Assembly (NCBI RefSeq): GCF_019175385.1
Contig: NC_083337.1
Span: 164,561,713 to 164,625,712, forward strand
DNA from: Lycium barbarum
Lineage: Eukaryota > Streptophyta > Magnoliopsida > Solanales > Solanaceae
Length of the DNA: 64,000 nucleotides
Direction: 5' to 3'
Shown here: in pieces, positions 1 through 15,000 of the stretch
How the letters are laid out: every line of letters starts with the position of its first letter
Position numbering within the stretch: position 1 is the stretch's first letter
The notes under the pieces: generated by a model
Database searches by the model: none
The model's input: the letters and a program-made list of their open reading frames with translations, nothing else
Told to the model about the DNA's origin: nothing
Position numbers and translations under genes: made by a program

Positions 1-3000
1 CAGTGGTGGCCCAGATAGTGATCTCCACTGTGGGAAAAACTCTTCCGCAGATACTGATATAGGCTGAAAAAACTTATTCAAGATGGCAGGAAGTCGAAGT
101 TTAACATTGACCTGTAAATGCACAACTATGTCAAAACACATATAACTGTAAGAACTGTGGTTTGATGATCAGAAAATAAATGCCTCGTACCAACTGCGCC
201 CCAAAATTATATGAGAAGTCAAGAACAGCCACATCCCTACTTGGACGGAGGTTGACTACTTCAAGAGGACATTGAACCTGCAGAAGATCATTATACAAGG
301 TAATCAAAAGGTGAAAAAAGATTAACAACAAAGTGCAGGAAGTCCACTCCTAACAGAAGCACCATAATAACCTAACCTGTGCACGAGGAGGAATTGTCTC
401 AGGTACTAATGACAGTTCAATTCTCAGATGAGATGGGGGCAATATCAGAGCCTGAACCGAAACAAGCGGAGCCGTATTCTTATTTCCCAAGAAGAGGACA
501 AGTCGTCCATGATGTGCTCGCCACTCTGCTTTTATGCCAATCTGGAATTGTGCAAACAAACTAAACTAAGCGCTGAAAAGTCCATCAGTGACAGTAACAA
601 AAAACTAGAAACAGAGTAAGTACCTGAATATAAGGATCCTCATACAGTATACCACTGTCTTTGAGGCACAAGGCATGAAATCTTTCTGCAATATTTCCTA
701 TTGGCTACAACCATGAATCATAAAATAAGATGGTTAGAATCAAGAACTAAGAGATGACGAGGGAAACTGCAGTGAATTATAAATGCGGCAAACAAGCATT
801 TGGAAATGTTGATCATATCAGACGTCAGCTGAAATACGTTTGACTATAAAGAACTTCCACTGGTCAGAGACATGTATTAGTGGCCATGGCAGGAATGCCC
901 CTATTACTAGCCAAACACTATTTGGAGCTTATTTTGAATTTAGTTAAATAACCATGGGAACCACAATCAGAAGGAGAGGGCAGCCTCTTTCTCTCATAAA
1001 ATTAGAAGTCATCACATGAAAGCCAGAAAGGGGTAAAGCAAATTTACCGAAGTTGGACAGAAGCAGTACCTGGACTGTTGCAGTCTGTTCTTCAATAGTT
1101 GCAAGTGCTAACGCATCCTCTGCATTTGGAGCAACGCCGACAACGGAGCCCAAATTATGCACTGGTTGGGTAGCAGCAGGTTGAGAGCCTTCAATAGCCA
1201 ATGGACCTAAAAGATCTCCCAGGACATCAGGCGAAGGTGCTGAAGGAGGCTGAGGATCCACAACAGTCAAAGTTCCATTTGGCTCTGTCTCCCCTTGATC
1301 TGGTAAATTACGATCCTGACCATGTAGTAAATGTTAACTACAGTCTTATAATCACAGAATAAACCATTAAATCGTCAACATCAGCATAATGGTGCAAGAA
1401 ACATCTTACCACATTGGTCATGGTTGGAACCTTCACTAAACCAAGGTGACTGACTGGTGGAGTACCATTTGCAGAGGGTTGGTCTGTTACTACTAGAGCA
1501 TTAGAGTTCTGTTGCTGTGTACGTAGCTTATGTGCACTTTGTTCAGCAGTATCAGCCTCAGTGTCTTCAGCTTTTTTGATCAATGAGGACTACAACCAAA
1601 GAGAATTTGTGTTTATCAATGATAACCAAAAAATAAAAGAATAAAATGATATGATGTGCTCTTGAGAGGGCATGATGCAGCTGAAGGCTGCCCCTCAAAC
1701 CAAAAGGTTAATTACGCAAACACAATGCAGATAGTAATTAATCAAATGCAAAGTTTCTTGCATACCTGTCGCTCAGGGAACTTAGGCATTTCAGCTAAGA
1801 CATCCATTAAAGCTGCCCCTTTCTTACTCAACTCTAAGTATTCCACAGCTCGTTGCTGAATTTCAGCATCAATGCAACTCTCATATCTAGGATATTTGTG
1901 CAGTTCTATCCATTAGCTGAAGTCATTTGAATATAGCACAATGAACAACATATAGGGTGCATAAATTATATCACTCTAAAACCTTACTTTCTGAATATTG
2001 CCAATATTTGATTCTGTAGCTCGGGATCTGGTGGTTGTGTGTGCATCAAAATTTTTGCGTATGTCGAAAGAAGAATAGGAATTGTTGAAGTCCTGAACAA
2101 TATAACAGGTGTAAGATAACAGATAAAATCAGAAATGATGGCAAAACGAGATCAAATGTTAAATTGCCCTTACGAAACAGCAGGAAGCTTCTCATGAATG
2201 AGGCTGAAGATTTCCTTCGGACTACATCCTGGCCTTCTAGCAAGAAGATGGCTGTATTCTCCAAGGATATATGCACTTACCTGCTCCATCATACAACACC
2301 AAAATTAAATATTCCATTAGCTTCTCGATAATGTTTCGTTTCCATCATTGACATAAGGCAGGACCCGCACACATCAAGATTTAGAGTAGAAACTTGTGGA
2401 GAAGAAATTTTACTCTTAGGGAGCTTATGTTTGCACTATTGCAATTAAAACTAGAAAAGAAACTGAACACTAGGCAAAACTCTAAGACACTTCTTTTTAT
2501 TAGTTAAAACAATATGACCGAGTTAAGTATTGTAGCCAACAATGGAGTACAAGGCAACCAATGTTAGTTAGAGGAGGCAATGCAAACCTTATCGTTAGAT
2601 ATTATATGCTTGAGTCTGCAATCTAGGACCAACAGGAGGCCCATGCAGTGTAATTAAACACTGGATGAAGTCATCCGCTTCATAGAAGTGCGCACTTCAA
2701 ACAATGACATGCGAAATGACCCTACTAGAAGTGGTCGATTCTTTGAACTCTCAACTTTAACGAGTTGGATTAATACCAGCATTTGTATATTGAACATGGT
2801 ATTCAAGATTCTGATTGGACTTGATAATTATAGTACTAAATTTATATATGTTTGGTTCTTTTAGATGTTTTAACAGTAAAGAAGTGCATTTCACGTATCG
2901 CTTTTCGCTTCAAGCCCCATTGACCTTGTCACATTTTTGGCTTTTCGCTTCTAAAAGCATTGGGCCCATGTAAAACAGAAGCATGCAAGATCGTACCCAA

Positions 3001-6000
3001 AACTGAAAGGACATGGCTTAACTTTTGAATCTTCAAGAGAAGCCTATCCTGGTATGGGACATGCACTAGATCAAGGTGCAACAGATCTCTCTTGAAGGAT
3101 TAGGAGATGGTGAAGATCCTAAGAGAGAAAGTTGTTTACAGTGGTGTATTGGCGTCTTACAGACATCTCAAGTCAACCTCTCTCTAAATTGTGGGAAGGG
3201 ACATGTTCAGCCATCCTTCCACCAGGGAATTAAATATCTAAGACTTGGTTTTCACTACTCATTCCATGTCCCTTCAGGTGATCGGAGCAACCTCTAATCA
3301 CAATGTCCTGAGAATTTTATATGCCAATTGCCAATGGTAAATAAAATCAGATGTTGAAATATTCTGAGCTGCTCATGAGTGTTTCTCCAATAGGTAAAAT
3401 AAAATACAATCAAGCATATGCAAAGACAAACCCCAAAATCAGATAAACCCCTCAAAAAAAACTCAGCAGTTTTTAGATTTCCACAATTTGCATTCCTGTC
3501 ATAGCTGACGCTGCTCATGCAAGCGTTCAGTGTATCAAATTACTGGGCTAGCCATTCCTATTTTCAGCTAGCAATGTATAGCAATGACAATTGCGCAGCC
3601 ACAACATCACAATTGTGCAACAACAACATCAACAGGGTTTATAATTTTTCTCATTAACATTAACATTAACAGTAACAGGGTAACATGTTATAGCAAAAGA
3701 ACGCACCTTGACCATTGTTTCATGAATGGCAGGCTTATCAAGATATTCTCTGGCTTTCAAAGCTGCATAAGGCTGAGGAAAGAAGTTTGAAAATAAGATA
3801 CAGAGCAGACTGAACTCCACCTATAAAGAAGCTGAGACCACACTGCACCAATGGAAGGACAGCTATAGTTACCTGAAGATCTTCGTTGTTTGTAACAAAC
3901 TGCACAACACGGAACCAAATGTCATCACTGACAAAATCGCCAGCCTTGTCAATTAATTGAAGGATGACATCAACATACCTGCATGTGAAAGAGGAATACA
4001 CCCTTAGATGTCATCACATCTTATACCAACAAGGAAATAGTTCTCAGAAACATCTACATCTGAGTGTTCAAAAAAAAAGTAAAGGCTAGAGCTAAATATG
4101 CACAGATAAAAACACGAAAGCTTCGCATGAAACAATCTCTCAGGAGTGACTTCACATAGTACATGACAACAATGTGCATTTTCTGTTCCATATCAATTTC
4201 ATACCATGACAGATCAGGAGCAAACTTCTCTGCAAGAATTGCTATTTTAAGTGACAGCTCTTCACGCATCACGAACTCTGCTGTACTGAGATACTGAAAA
4301 CACATAAAGTTAGTTGTATATTTCTTCTTTACCTTCTTCAACATTTCCATTCCATAGAAGAGATATCTAAATACATTGAAAAGAAAAATTTGAATATAAG
4401 CCACTCACAGTCAGGTGGTTATATACCTGTAATAATTCTTCTACTATGTCCTTTGCATTAGAAACATCACACATGCCATACAGTAAATCAAGGGCACGTC
4501 TCCGAATGCTGTAAAGAGTAGTTAACATCAGTAATGGAAGCAATTGAATACTCTGAGTTGGAAGCATGTACTAACTAAGTCTCAAAGTAACAAGGCAGGG
4601 AGCCGACTTTACAAGGAATCTTTTTCCATGATTTTATCAGATAAAGCAAAAGCAATTTAAACGCAGAACATTGCAGATAATCAAATAGGACTCCAGATGT
4701 GTTATCAGACAGTTGATAAGCAGCGATAGCCAGCCAAATTTCTTAAGAAGTTACCAATTTTCAAGAGTTTTACTTTGCTTACACACAGATGTCGTAATAT
4801 GGAAATCACAAGAACAGATTACTTCTAACTTTTTTTCAGCAAACCGAGCAAACTGGATATAGCGATTCATATAGCCAACTCCAACAGATTTGGTGTCGAG
4901 AGTTGATTAATTTTATATTCTTAAAACCATCAAAGCTTTGGGGAAGAAGATAAGGGAAAAACAAAAGACTCAAAATCAACCTGATATCAGGGTCCTTCAG
5001 TGAGGTAATAATCTGAGCTTGATGTCGTTTTATTATGTCCTGTACATCTGTAACCATCAACATCCGAGTCATATTTTCCTGCATTTCGGCAATAATAATA
5101 AGATAAGGAAATCAGACAGTCGTCTAGGCCGGCATGCTGTTAACTGGATTTATTTGCAAGTTAGTTTGTGAGAAATTTAACATATATAGGACTAACGTGT
5201 TACACAGTGCCGATGATACTAAGAAACCTCTTACAAATAACATGAGTTTATATGCTGCTACCACTTACCAAGCCAAGATAACGAATATTTGGCTCACGGA
5301 CAGCAATGAATTTCCCAAGTAATGCAACACACTGAGACATCATTTCCTTTTCAGCATCAAGATGCATGACCTGCAGTAAAGCGCTTAGAATTCAACCCTC
5401 AAGTCTTCCAAGAAAGTAGGGTCACAACTCACAAAGGAACTTACACCAGCAGTAAAGTTTTTAAAATCTGAATTGTGGAAAATAGCATGTCTTAGCACAT
5501 AAAGTGCGCAAAGCGTTAAGAGTGCATATTTTCTTAATACACAAGCAGCAATCTGATAAAAGGAACAGCTATCGGAGTGGCAAGAAGAGAAGCATAAGAT
5601 ATCAGTTTTGACTTACAGATAACCAGGCATTTCATTTGAAGAAAACCGTTCTTCATAAAGAACTAATTTATGAAAATGTCAGATGTCATAGCCAGTAGCA
5701 CTGAACTTCACAGAAAGCATGGAACTGTACCTCAAGCACACGCAAGGACAAGGACTTGATACAATTAAAAACTTACAAGAGCAAGGGCTTCAAATAGGAC
5801 TGCATGTGACGCATTATTTTTGTTCACGTTTTTCACCACATCAGTTCCCATCAATATCCGTTGTAAAACCTAATTGATTAAAATGAAAATGAAATGAGTT
5901 TTGGGAAGATTTTTTTCCTGACATGTACCAAAATATGATATTTTGTGATATTTTGCAGTAAAAAACAAAGAATCTTTCAGATATGATAGTACCTCAAACA

Positions 6001-9000
6001 ATGATCTTCTAGTGCTTGGATCTTCAATAGTCGGAAAATATTGAAGAGCCCTCATAGTCTTCACCTGAGAACAAAATCATCAAATTTAAGATGATATGTT
6101 AGCAGAGAACATCATCCTGTTCTTGAATACTGGCATTGGTGCATCAAATTTGTGATTTTCCGGATTAGCGCATCCATTCAACCAATTTTCAATTTAACTA
6201 TCATCCAATTGGGAAGCATAAGAGTATTTCAAGGTCCATGCGCACAATATGCACTTTTATCCACAGCAAATACTGGGTTCTGTACTTCTGCATATTCAAC
6301 AGTAACGAGTAAACAAACCTGAAGCCAGGGAGACGGGATCCCATAGTAAGTATATTCTTGTGGAATATCTTGGTTCCTGGCAAGCCTTTCCAACACTTTA
6401 ACACATTTTGGAAGACAACTCCAATATGCTTCATGGTTATTGGCCACTAATGCAACTAGAAGGCTCATGGAAGATGTCAAGACACCAAAATCCCGTTCAT
6501 CTAGTAGTTGTGCCATCCTATCTGACCTGGAATATGAGGAAAACTCCAACTGGTGAAACACAAGTTAAGTCATTCCATAAACCAGTCAAATCCATAATTA
6601 CACATACCAGCCATCAACATTCACAACATCAGGATTTTTTCTAAAAAGACGCAGGAGACATAGAGCAGACTTCTTCCTCACAAGTGGCCTACAACTGCTT
6701 GATATCTTGCAGCACAAAAAAAAAAAAAAAAAAAAAAAGGAAAAGAAGAGAGTTAAATCACTTTCAAACTCTGACATACCAGCTAAATCCTGCAAGTATC
6801 ACTTACGAGTAACTTTTGAACATCAGGTGCCAGAGATTCAGCAAATTCCCTTCCTCCAATATTTCCAACCTGTGCATATACGTGAAATTTTTTAATTTGT
6901 AATATATGATAAAAGAACACCACAGCTTAAATTCACTTAGCAGACAAAAAAAAAAAATCCTTCCAGGAATAAAAAATAACCACACAAGATATGCATATTT
7001 GCCAGTAAAGAACCACAAAACATCTACAACTCTTACCAAAGTCAATGCCAGACACTGGAAAGTTTCATTGCGACCTATTATGTCATTGCGGACTGTATTA
7101 ATTGCCAATCTCAAAAAATCGTGGTTCTCATTGAGCAAACATGATGTCACTATGTACCCCACCTGCAAAACACAAAAAGGAAACAAGCAGTCGAACCTTT
7201 AAGTCCTTGCTTCGAAAACTTACACAAAACAGAAGCTGCAGCATAGCGAAGACTAGAACATGCACCTCCTCCGTCTTGCACTAGTATGTATGTAGGGAGA
7301 TTACAAGTGCAAAACAGCTATATGACACAATAACATTGCTCCAACTATTTCAATCAGCAATTATTTTTTTTAAAACCAACTATTTCAATCAACAATTTTT
7401 TTATTTTTAAAACCAACTATTTCAATCAAAATAAAGTGATGGTTTCAATAGTTTTAAGAGAAAGTACAGCTGAAAATTCAGATCTCAACTTCTAATAAGC
7501 TACAGGATTACCTCATATTTACCATAACATCCCAAGGTGATTATTTATCCATTTGATTGAATGAAAAGCAGAATGAGGATATACCTGCTTCTCGGGATAC
7601 TTTGGAGCAGATATCAGAGATACAGCTTCCATGTGACCAAAATCCACATCATAACCAAGCATATAAATGTAAAGCATTTTCCAGACATATTTCTTCTTCT
7701 CATAAGGTGTCAACCCCTGTTAAAAAAAGTATAAAACTCCATCAATAGGATTGAAGTCAATCAAATTTTGTAGACAAAACAGCTCTACCACGCTAAATAA
7801 ATAAATTAAGAAACACAGAAATTAAATGAGTAAACAGAGTAAAAGAATAACTAGGATGGAGCAGACAAAACAGCTCTAAGTCCCTAACCACGCTAAATAA
7901 ACAATTAAGAAACACAGAAACTAAATAAGCAAACGGAGTAAAGAATAACTAGGATGGAGCATCTGCTCCCAGGTATTTAAGTAAGAAAGAAAGAAATAAG
8001 CTACATAGAAACATCATGATCTGTTGTCGGAACATTCTGAAAGAAAAGACGCTAGTTTTTTTTTTTTTTTTTCTGAGAATGAAGAAAAGATGCAAGTTTT
8101 AAGGTGTGACGCTAGTTGCTTTTTTTTTTTAAACAGTTCAAGTTGTAATGCATGATTATGCTTTTATACATCTTGATATTCTTAGGAAGGTAAGGTGATA
8201 TAACCTGCAATAAATATGGTGACCAAATAAAGCTCTCATTCAATCCATATATTTGTGTTGGTGCTAACTTTGAGTTGTTTCCTAGCTTAAAAGGGTGTTG
8301 TGGTCTACAATGGATGTGAATGATCTACAATGGTATTTGTGCTGGTGGTGGGAGGCAGCAGGTACCCCCCTGGAATTAGTCGACGTGCAGACCTCCCTCT
8401 TTCTCTTTCCTTCTTTTCTTTCTACTTTCTCTAGCCACTCCCTCAAATGGATAACACCATCTACTTTGCCGTAGGTTTCAAATCCTATGATATCATGAGA
8501 TCATCGGAAGCTACAGATGTTTGGTTCGATTGGACAGAAAGAAGCAGGAACTTTATCAGGAAAACTAGTTTCAATATTAAGACGATGGAATGGATTGTTC
8601 AGGTTATGTTGGAAGCCTCAAAGGTGCATGGAAACACAGTCAGAAGATGGAAGAAGAAAGATAACCTGTCGGAGATTTTTGTATCAAGAAATTACAATAG
8701 ATATGGACGTTACATCAGCATCTTAAGCCTAAGAGGAAAAAGAAGGTCAGTTCTAATCATCCCGGAACTAGCTTTCAATGTTGGATGGAAAGATATTGCA
8801 GACAAAGTGGGTAGATTTATAAAGAGCCATGCCATTCAATCAACAACTTTTTCCACCAGATTAACACAGAAAAACATTCCCTATTCAGAGGCTGTAAGGA
8901 GCTTTAAATGGGCTAACAGGGATTTAAATGAGCCCCCACCAGTTGCTAGATCAAACCAGAAGAAAGAAGGACCTGTCCACATCGACAGTATATCCAGCCC

Positions 9001-12000
9001 ACCCCACAATGAAGTTCTAAACAGGTGTATAGTGTGTAGCTTCCCCGAAAATGCATCAGAACTACCAACGTTATCAGATTTGAGAAGATGGTCTCAAAGC
9101 ACATGGAAGCAAGCACATGGTTTAAACATTTATGAGATGGTGAACCGCTGCTTCCTCTTGGAGTTTGCCTCCAGAGAAGTGGCACAAGAAGTAATGCTTG
9201 GCGAGTGGAGATGGAGAAAACATCAAATCAGACTTCAATGGTGGACTCCCACTATAGGAGCTATTGATTCTCGCAAAAAACCTACCTCTGTCTGGGCAAA
9301 ATTCGTAGGGCTGCCCCTCCAACTATGGTCACAACAAACCTTCAAAATCATTGGGGATTTTTGTGGGGGATGGGTGGAGACGGAGGAGGAAACTCAGCTT
9401 CGTAACCATTTGAAGTGGGCTAGGGTTAAAATCAAGGGAGATGGGAGTTCTATCCCTAAGGAGATGATGATAGAAAATGGAGGAATCCTTTACACCATCC
9501 AGATCTGGGTTGAATTGCCGGCGATTTTCTCTGCCGGAGAAGAGGTTTCTGCGTCATATCTGGCCCATCCTTCGGACCAGCGGTCTGTGGAAAATACAGC
9601 TGGGAAAAATGTACTTTTTAGCAGTGAGAAAGAGACAGGTCACGCGACATCCTCACGTGCCCTTGAAGCTGCTTTTCCTATGGGCCAGCTGACCAAATTA
9701 CCCAACTCAGAAAATTCTTTGGGCCTTAACAAATTTAGGGTTTTGGCCCAAATGGATGAGGCTCCACTTAATTATAATTCTCAGCCTTTTAATGAAGCAC
9801 GTGTGGAGGCACATGACTGCATTAATAAAAATCATCAAACCGACCCACTCCTTGTTGGATTAAAAGAGATCGCAATAAAATTTCTTCAAACCTACACTGC
9901 CTGGGAAGCAAAGTCGACTTCTCCAACAGAACAACCCACTCAAACCCTTCCTTCTTCTTCTTTCTCAACAGAACAACCCAATCATGTTACCGACTTACAA
10001 TCAACCGAACCATCAGCCAGTCATGAGGTTTTTGTTCCGGTTCCCTCACACGATACCTCTGACTTACAAACCCCCGCTCCCTTCAAGAATGCAGAATTGC
10101 AACTTATGCAAGTCCACGAGGTTGAACCAGTTTCCATCCAATCCCAAGAGATGCATGAAGCAGAAGTCGATTTGAACTGGTTCAAAAATAATATGTTAGA
10201 ATTGAGTGAAACATATGGTGCAGCTTTTGTTGGATATGAGGAGGAGGTAAAAGCTCTTTTAATGAAACTTCACAAAAGGAAAATTTCACTGGAAAATCAA
10301 GAAGCTGGAATGCAAGTTGTGGATGCCAAAAGTAAAGCTCCCAGAAATAGAGGATTAAGCAAACATGAATTGAAGAATTTAGAGTCAGACCTTAATGAAG
10401 AGGTTGAAGGAGTGAGAAGTAGGGGGAAGGTTCTTTCATTATCTTTTAAATGAAGGTAAATATATGTTCATGGAATGTCAGGGGACTTAACAGGGTCTCA
10501 AAGAGAAACCTTGTTAAGAGTTGCATTCAAGAATGGAGGGCAGATGTCTATTGTTTCCAAGAGACTAAATTGGAGAAAGATATAGAATTTTTTGCTAAGC
10601 AACTATGGGGAATCAGATGGATGAGATGTGACTATTTAGAAGCAGAAGGCAGCAAGGGTGGCATTATCATGCTATGGGATAGCAGATTATGGACTGGGGT
10701 TTTGATTGATAAAGGAACCTTTTCAATCACATGCAGTTTTACATCAACTCAACATTCTTTCAGTTGGTGTCTCACTGGCCTATACGCACCACACTCCAGA
10801 ATTGATAGACAAGCATGTTGGGAAGAAATTGCAACATATAGAGGACTTTGGGAGGGACCATGGGTCGTTTGTGGTGATTTCAACACAAATAGATTCACGA
10901 TAGAGAGAAGGGGCAGTTCCAGAATCACCAACTCAATGGCTGACTTTTCAGAATGGATTGAAGACATGGAGTTGTCTGATCCACCTTTGAATGGAGGGAG
11001 ATTTACCTGGTTCAGGGGGGTGAATCACAATAGTGCAGCTAGGCTCGACAGGTTTCTTTACTCTACGGAGTGGGAAGAATCCTTCAGATATATCAAACAA
11101 AAAATGCAGCCAAGGGTTGACTCTGACCACACACCACTTATGCTTGAATGTGGAAACTGGGATCATCAGAAGAGTTACTTTAAATTCGAAAATTGGTGGC
11201 TTGGGGTGGAAGGTTTTACTGATATGGTCCAGCAATGGTGGTCAAATTTTGTGGTACTTGGCTGTCCAGACTATGTACTCAGCACAAAACTTAAACTCTT
11301 GAAGGGTAAGCTTAAAGAATGGAGCAAGAGCAGGTTTAGTGAGCTGCTTAATAGGAAAAACAGTCTTCTAAATGAATTGGCTGAACTGGATCACGCACAG
11401 GACAACAGGGAATTAAATGAAGATGAGATGATGATTAGGGCAACTGTTTTAGTTGAGCTGGAAGATTTGTCTAACAAAGAAGAAGACAGTTGGAGACAAA
11501 AATCAAGGGTGTTGTGGTTGAAACAGGGTGACAAAAATACCAGGTTTTTTCAAAGAATGGCAACAGCTCATAAGAGGTACAACACTATTGACAGACTGAT
11601 TGTTAGAGGTGAAGAGGTCTTGGAACCTGATAATATTAAGAAAGCCATGGTGGATTTCTACAAGCAATTATATTCTGAAACAGAATCATGGAGGCCAAAT
11701 TTTGACTACATCGGTTGTCCAAGGATCACTCAAGAAGAACAAGATTGGCTGCAAAGACCTTTCTCTGAAGCTGAAGTGATACAGATAATTAAGCAGAGTG
11801 CTATAGACAAGGCTCCAGGCCCGGATGGCTTCACAATGGGATTCTTCAAAGCTTGTTGGGACACAATCAGAGATGACATGATGCAGACAATTCACAATTT
11901 TCACCAGAATGAATATTTTGAGAAGTCTTTAAATGCCACTTTCATTGCTTTGATCCCAAAGAAATATGGAGCTGAAGAATTAAGGGATTATAGACCAATA

Positions 12001-15000
12001 AGCTTAATAGGAGGAGTATACAAGATCATCTCCAAACTCATCACTGAAAGACTAAAGACTGTCATGGGCAAGCTTGTCAATGACCACCAAATGGCATTTA
12101 TTAAAGGGAGGCAGATCATGGATGCAACTTTGTTAGCTAATGAATTGGTTGACTCCAGGATCAAACAAAAGGTTCCTGGAATCCTATGTAAGCTTGATGT
12201 GGAAAAGGCTTTCGACCACGTGAATTGGTCTTTTCTTTTGAATGTTTTGACCGATATGGGGTTTGGAGGGAAATGGAGGAACTGGATATTTTTTTGCATC
12301 TCAACTGTGAAGTTCTCAGTCTTAATCAATGGAAGCCCCGAAGGTTTCTTTCACTCCAGTAGAGGGCTAAGACAAGGGGACCCTTTGTCCCCCTTTCTTT
12401 TTGTCCTAGCCATGGAAGGACTCAATCACATGCTCAGAATTGCCAATACAAACAGTTGGATCAGAGGCTTTGGAACTACAAACAACTTGGGCATCAACAT
12501 GGAGATTACACATTTGCTTTATGCAGATGATTCCCTCGTTTTTTGTGAAGCAAAAGTGGCACAAATCAGACACCTCAGAGCCATTCTCACCATTTTTGAA
12601 GCCCTTTCAGGTCTTCATGTAAATTGGGATAAAAGCTGCCTTTTCCCTGTCAATCGGGTAGTTGACCTTCCAACACTAGCTATGATCCTTGGCTGCCAAT
12701 TGGGATCACTTCCAACAATCTACTTAGGAATGCCACTTGGTGCTAAGAGCAAATCCATAGGGATCTGGAACGAGGTGATTGAAAGATGTGACAAGAAGCT
12801 AGCAAGGTGGAAAAGTCAGTACCTGTCTCTAGGTGGCAGACTAACTCTTATCAGTTCAGTCCTTGATGCCCTCCCCACTTACATGATGGGTTTGTTCCCC
12901 CTCCCCAAATGTGTGGAGGACAAATTAGACAAATTGAGGAGAAATTTTTTGTGGCAAGGCAACAAGGACAGAAGAAGCATGAATCTAGTAAAATGGGAAG
13001 CGGTAACTCTCAGCAAAAAGCAAGGAGGTCTGGGTATCAGGAATCTTAGTTTTCACAATCAGAGTTTACTACAAAAATGGCTATGGAGATTCAGTTTGGA
13101 AGACACTACATTATGGAGAAGATTCATTGCTCATAAATATGGTTTGTTAAACCAGTGGACAACAAATGTGGTCACATCCACTTATGGGACCAGTACTTGG
13201 AGAACCATCAGGAACTACTGGCCAACTTTCAACAGCAACATTTGCATCGAAATTGGCAATGGTCTGAAAACTGCTTTCTGGGATGATGCATGGATAGGTC
13301 AAAACTCTTTGAAGAGCCTTTTCCCTGATCTCTACTTGATTAGCCTTCAACAGCAAACCAAGACCAACCAGGTATGGGAACATCAAGTATGGAATCTGCT
13401 TTTCAGGAGAGCACTAAATGATTGGGAGATTGATAGAGTAGCCGAGCTATTACAAACTTTGGAACCCTTCAAGATCACTCCAGATATACCAGACAAACCA
13501 AAATGGACGCTAAATAGTAAGGGCTTTTTCACTGTCAAGTCTGCCTACTGGAATTATAATCATAGAACCTCCATCACAGAGGTGTGGCCTTGGAAACTCA
13601 TTTGGAAAATCAAGATCCCTCTAAAGGTCTCTTGCTTTGCTTGGCTAGTGGTTAGGAAAGCATGCCTAACACATGAAAGGCTACAAAGAAGAGGTTTTCA
13701 GATTTGCTCAAGATGTTTACTTTGTGGATTAGATGTGGAAACAAATGACCACCTTTTCATTCATTGCAAGACAACTGCAAATCTGTGGTACATGTTCTTT
13801 TGTATTCTTGGTGTTAGTTGGGCTATGCCTAAGACTACTTTTGAACTACTCAACAGTTGGCAAGGTATTGGCAACAGAAATGGAGAAGAGAACTGGTGGC
13901 AGCTAATCCCTGCTTGCATTTGGTGGATAGCTTGGAAAGAGAGAAATTTAAGACTTTTTGAAGACAAAAGCAACTCCATCCATAAATTTAGGATGATTTG
14001 TCTTAGTGTCCTATATTTTTGGTGTAAACAGAACTTATTGGGGGATATAGGGGATTTGATAGATTTTATAGGCAAATTGTAATGATACAGCAGACTAGTT
14101 TTAGACTAGCTTTTGACAGCCTCACCATGGCTCTTTTTATGAGCTTGTAATTACCCCCTCAGCACTTCCAGGTGCTGCTTTTGGATATGAATACAAGATG
14201 TTACCTTTATCAAAAAAAATTAGTCGACGTGCATGCAAGATGGCCCAGACACCATGGTTATTAAAAAAAAATGGTTATGAATGATCTACTTCACTAATTT
14301 CAGGGACAGTGGAGAAAATGGAAGTATAACTGCCTTTTCCATTTTCATGCAATTGAGATACAACATATCACTACCTGCAGACCAACAGTGTGAAGGATCA
14401 TATTGCTTCCTTTGTCAACAGTCTATTAGAATTCTCGTTGGTTTTCAATTTAAGCACCAATTGACTATATATCTATAGATTCCTCGAAAATTTTAATTAT
14501 AGATCTATAAGTCGGACTATTCAATATCAGGACAATACATCCCAAATGGCGTACATTTTCTTAGACTTTGTCAGTATGGAGGTATTTTTGGACATTATTA
14601 GTTCCCTATAGTGGTAGAATAACGCAAATATCATTGTAAAAGAGATGCTATATTTGCTGAAATCATGATCATCTTCTGGATACCAACTGAATGGAAGTGT
14701 CTCACCTTATTTAGAGAAAAAATGGCACACACTGTCTTTGATCATTAAAATGCTTCTCTCCCTATAAAAAGAGTTTCTTTTCTGATAATCCTAAATAGTT
14801 TTTAAGCTTTCGATATGAGTATATCTAGTGAATAAAGAGATATTAGTTCCTGTTCATAAGCACCTTTCATCCTATCGGAAATTTTTTGGATTGATTGAAA
14901 GGATATACTAGCATTGTTAAAGGGGAATCTTCATTGCCTCAAGATTCTCACTATGTAAGGAGGCCTTGGAGACAAACAACCACCTTTTCCTACATTGTAG

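Larger units (their letters stand above)
8390..14217 (+). mobile_element. Full-length non-LTR retrotransposon (LINE, L1-like)
   Basis: Both ORFs are open, and a perfect 16-bp target-site duplication AATTAGTCGACGTGCA flanks the element (8374-8389 and 14218-14233). The 5' leader is only 57 bases, so a longer UTR may have been lost. The 3' UTR after 14082 ends in TTTATC followed by an A run. The element lies in intron 1 of AP2A, antisense to that gene, and inside a SINE. Open ORFs and an unmutated duplication indicate a recent insertion. Whether it can still move is unknown. Confidence 0.93.
8310..14289 (+). mobile_element. 5'-truncated SINE interrupted by a LINE
   Basis: Two flanks of one SINE are separated by the LINE. 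The left part (8329-8389) holds GGAGGCAGCAGGTACC; the right part (14234-14270) holds GGCCCAGACACCATGGTTAT and an A-rich tail. Together they give the 3' end seen in the complete SINE at 21292-21492. The SINE has its own imperfect 19-bp target-site duplication, ATGGATGTGAATGATCTAC at 8310-8328 and ATGGTTATGAATGATCTAC at 14271-14289. It lacks the tRNA-like 5' part, so it was truncated on insertion. It resembles the Solanaceae SolS-type SINEs; the family name is from memory. Confidence 0.75.
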
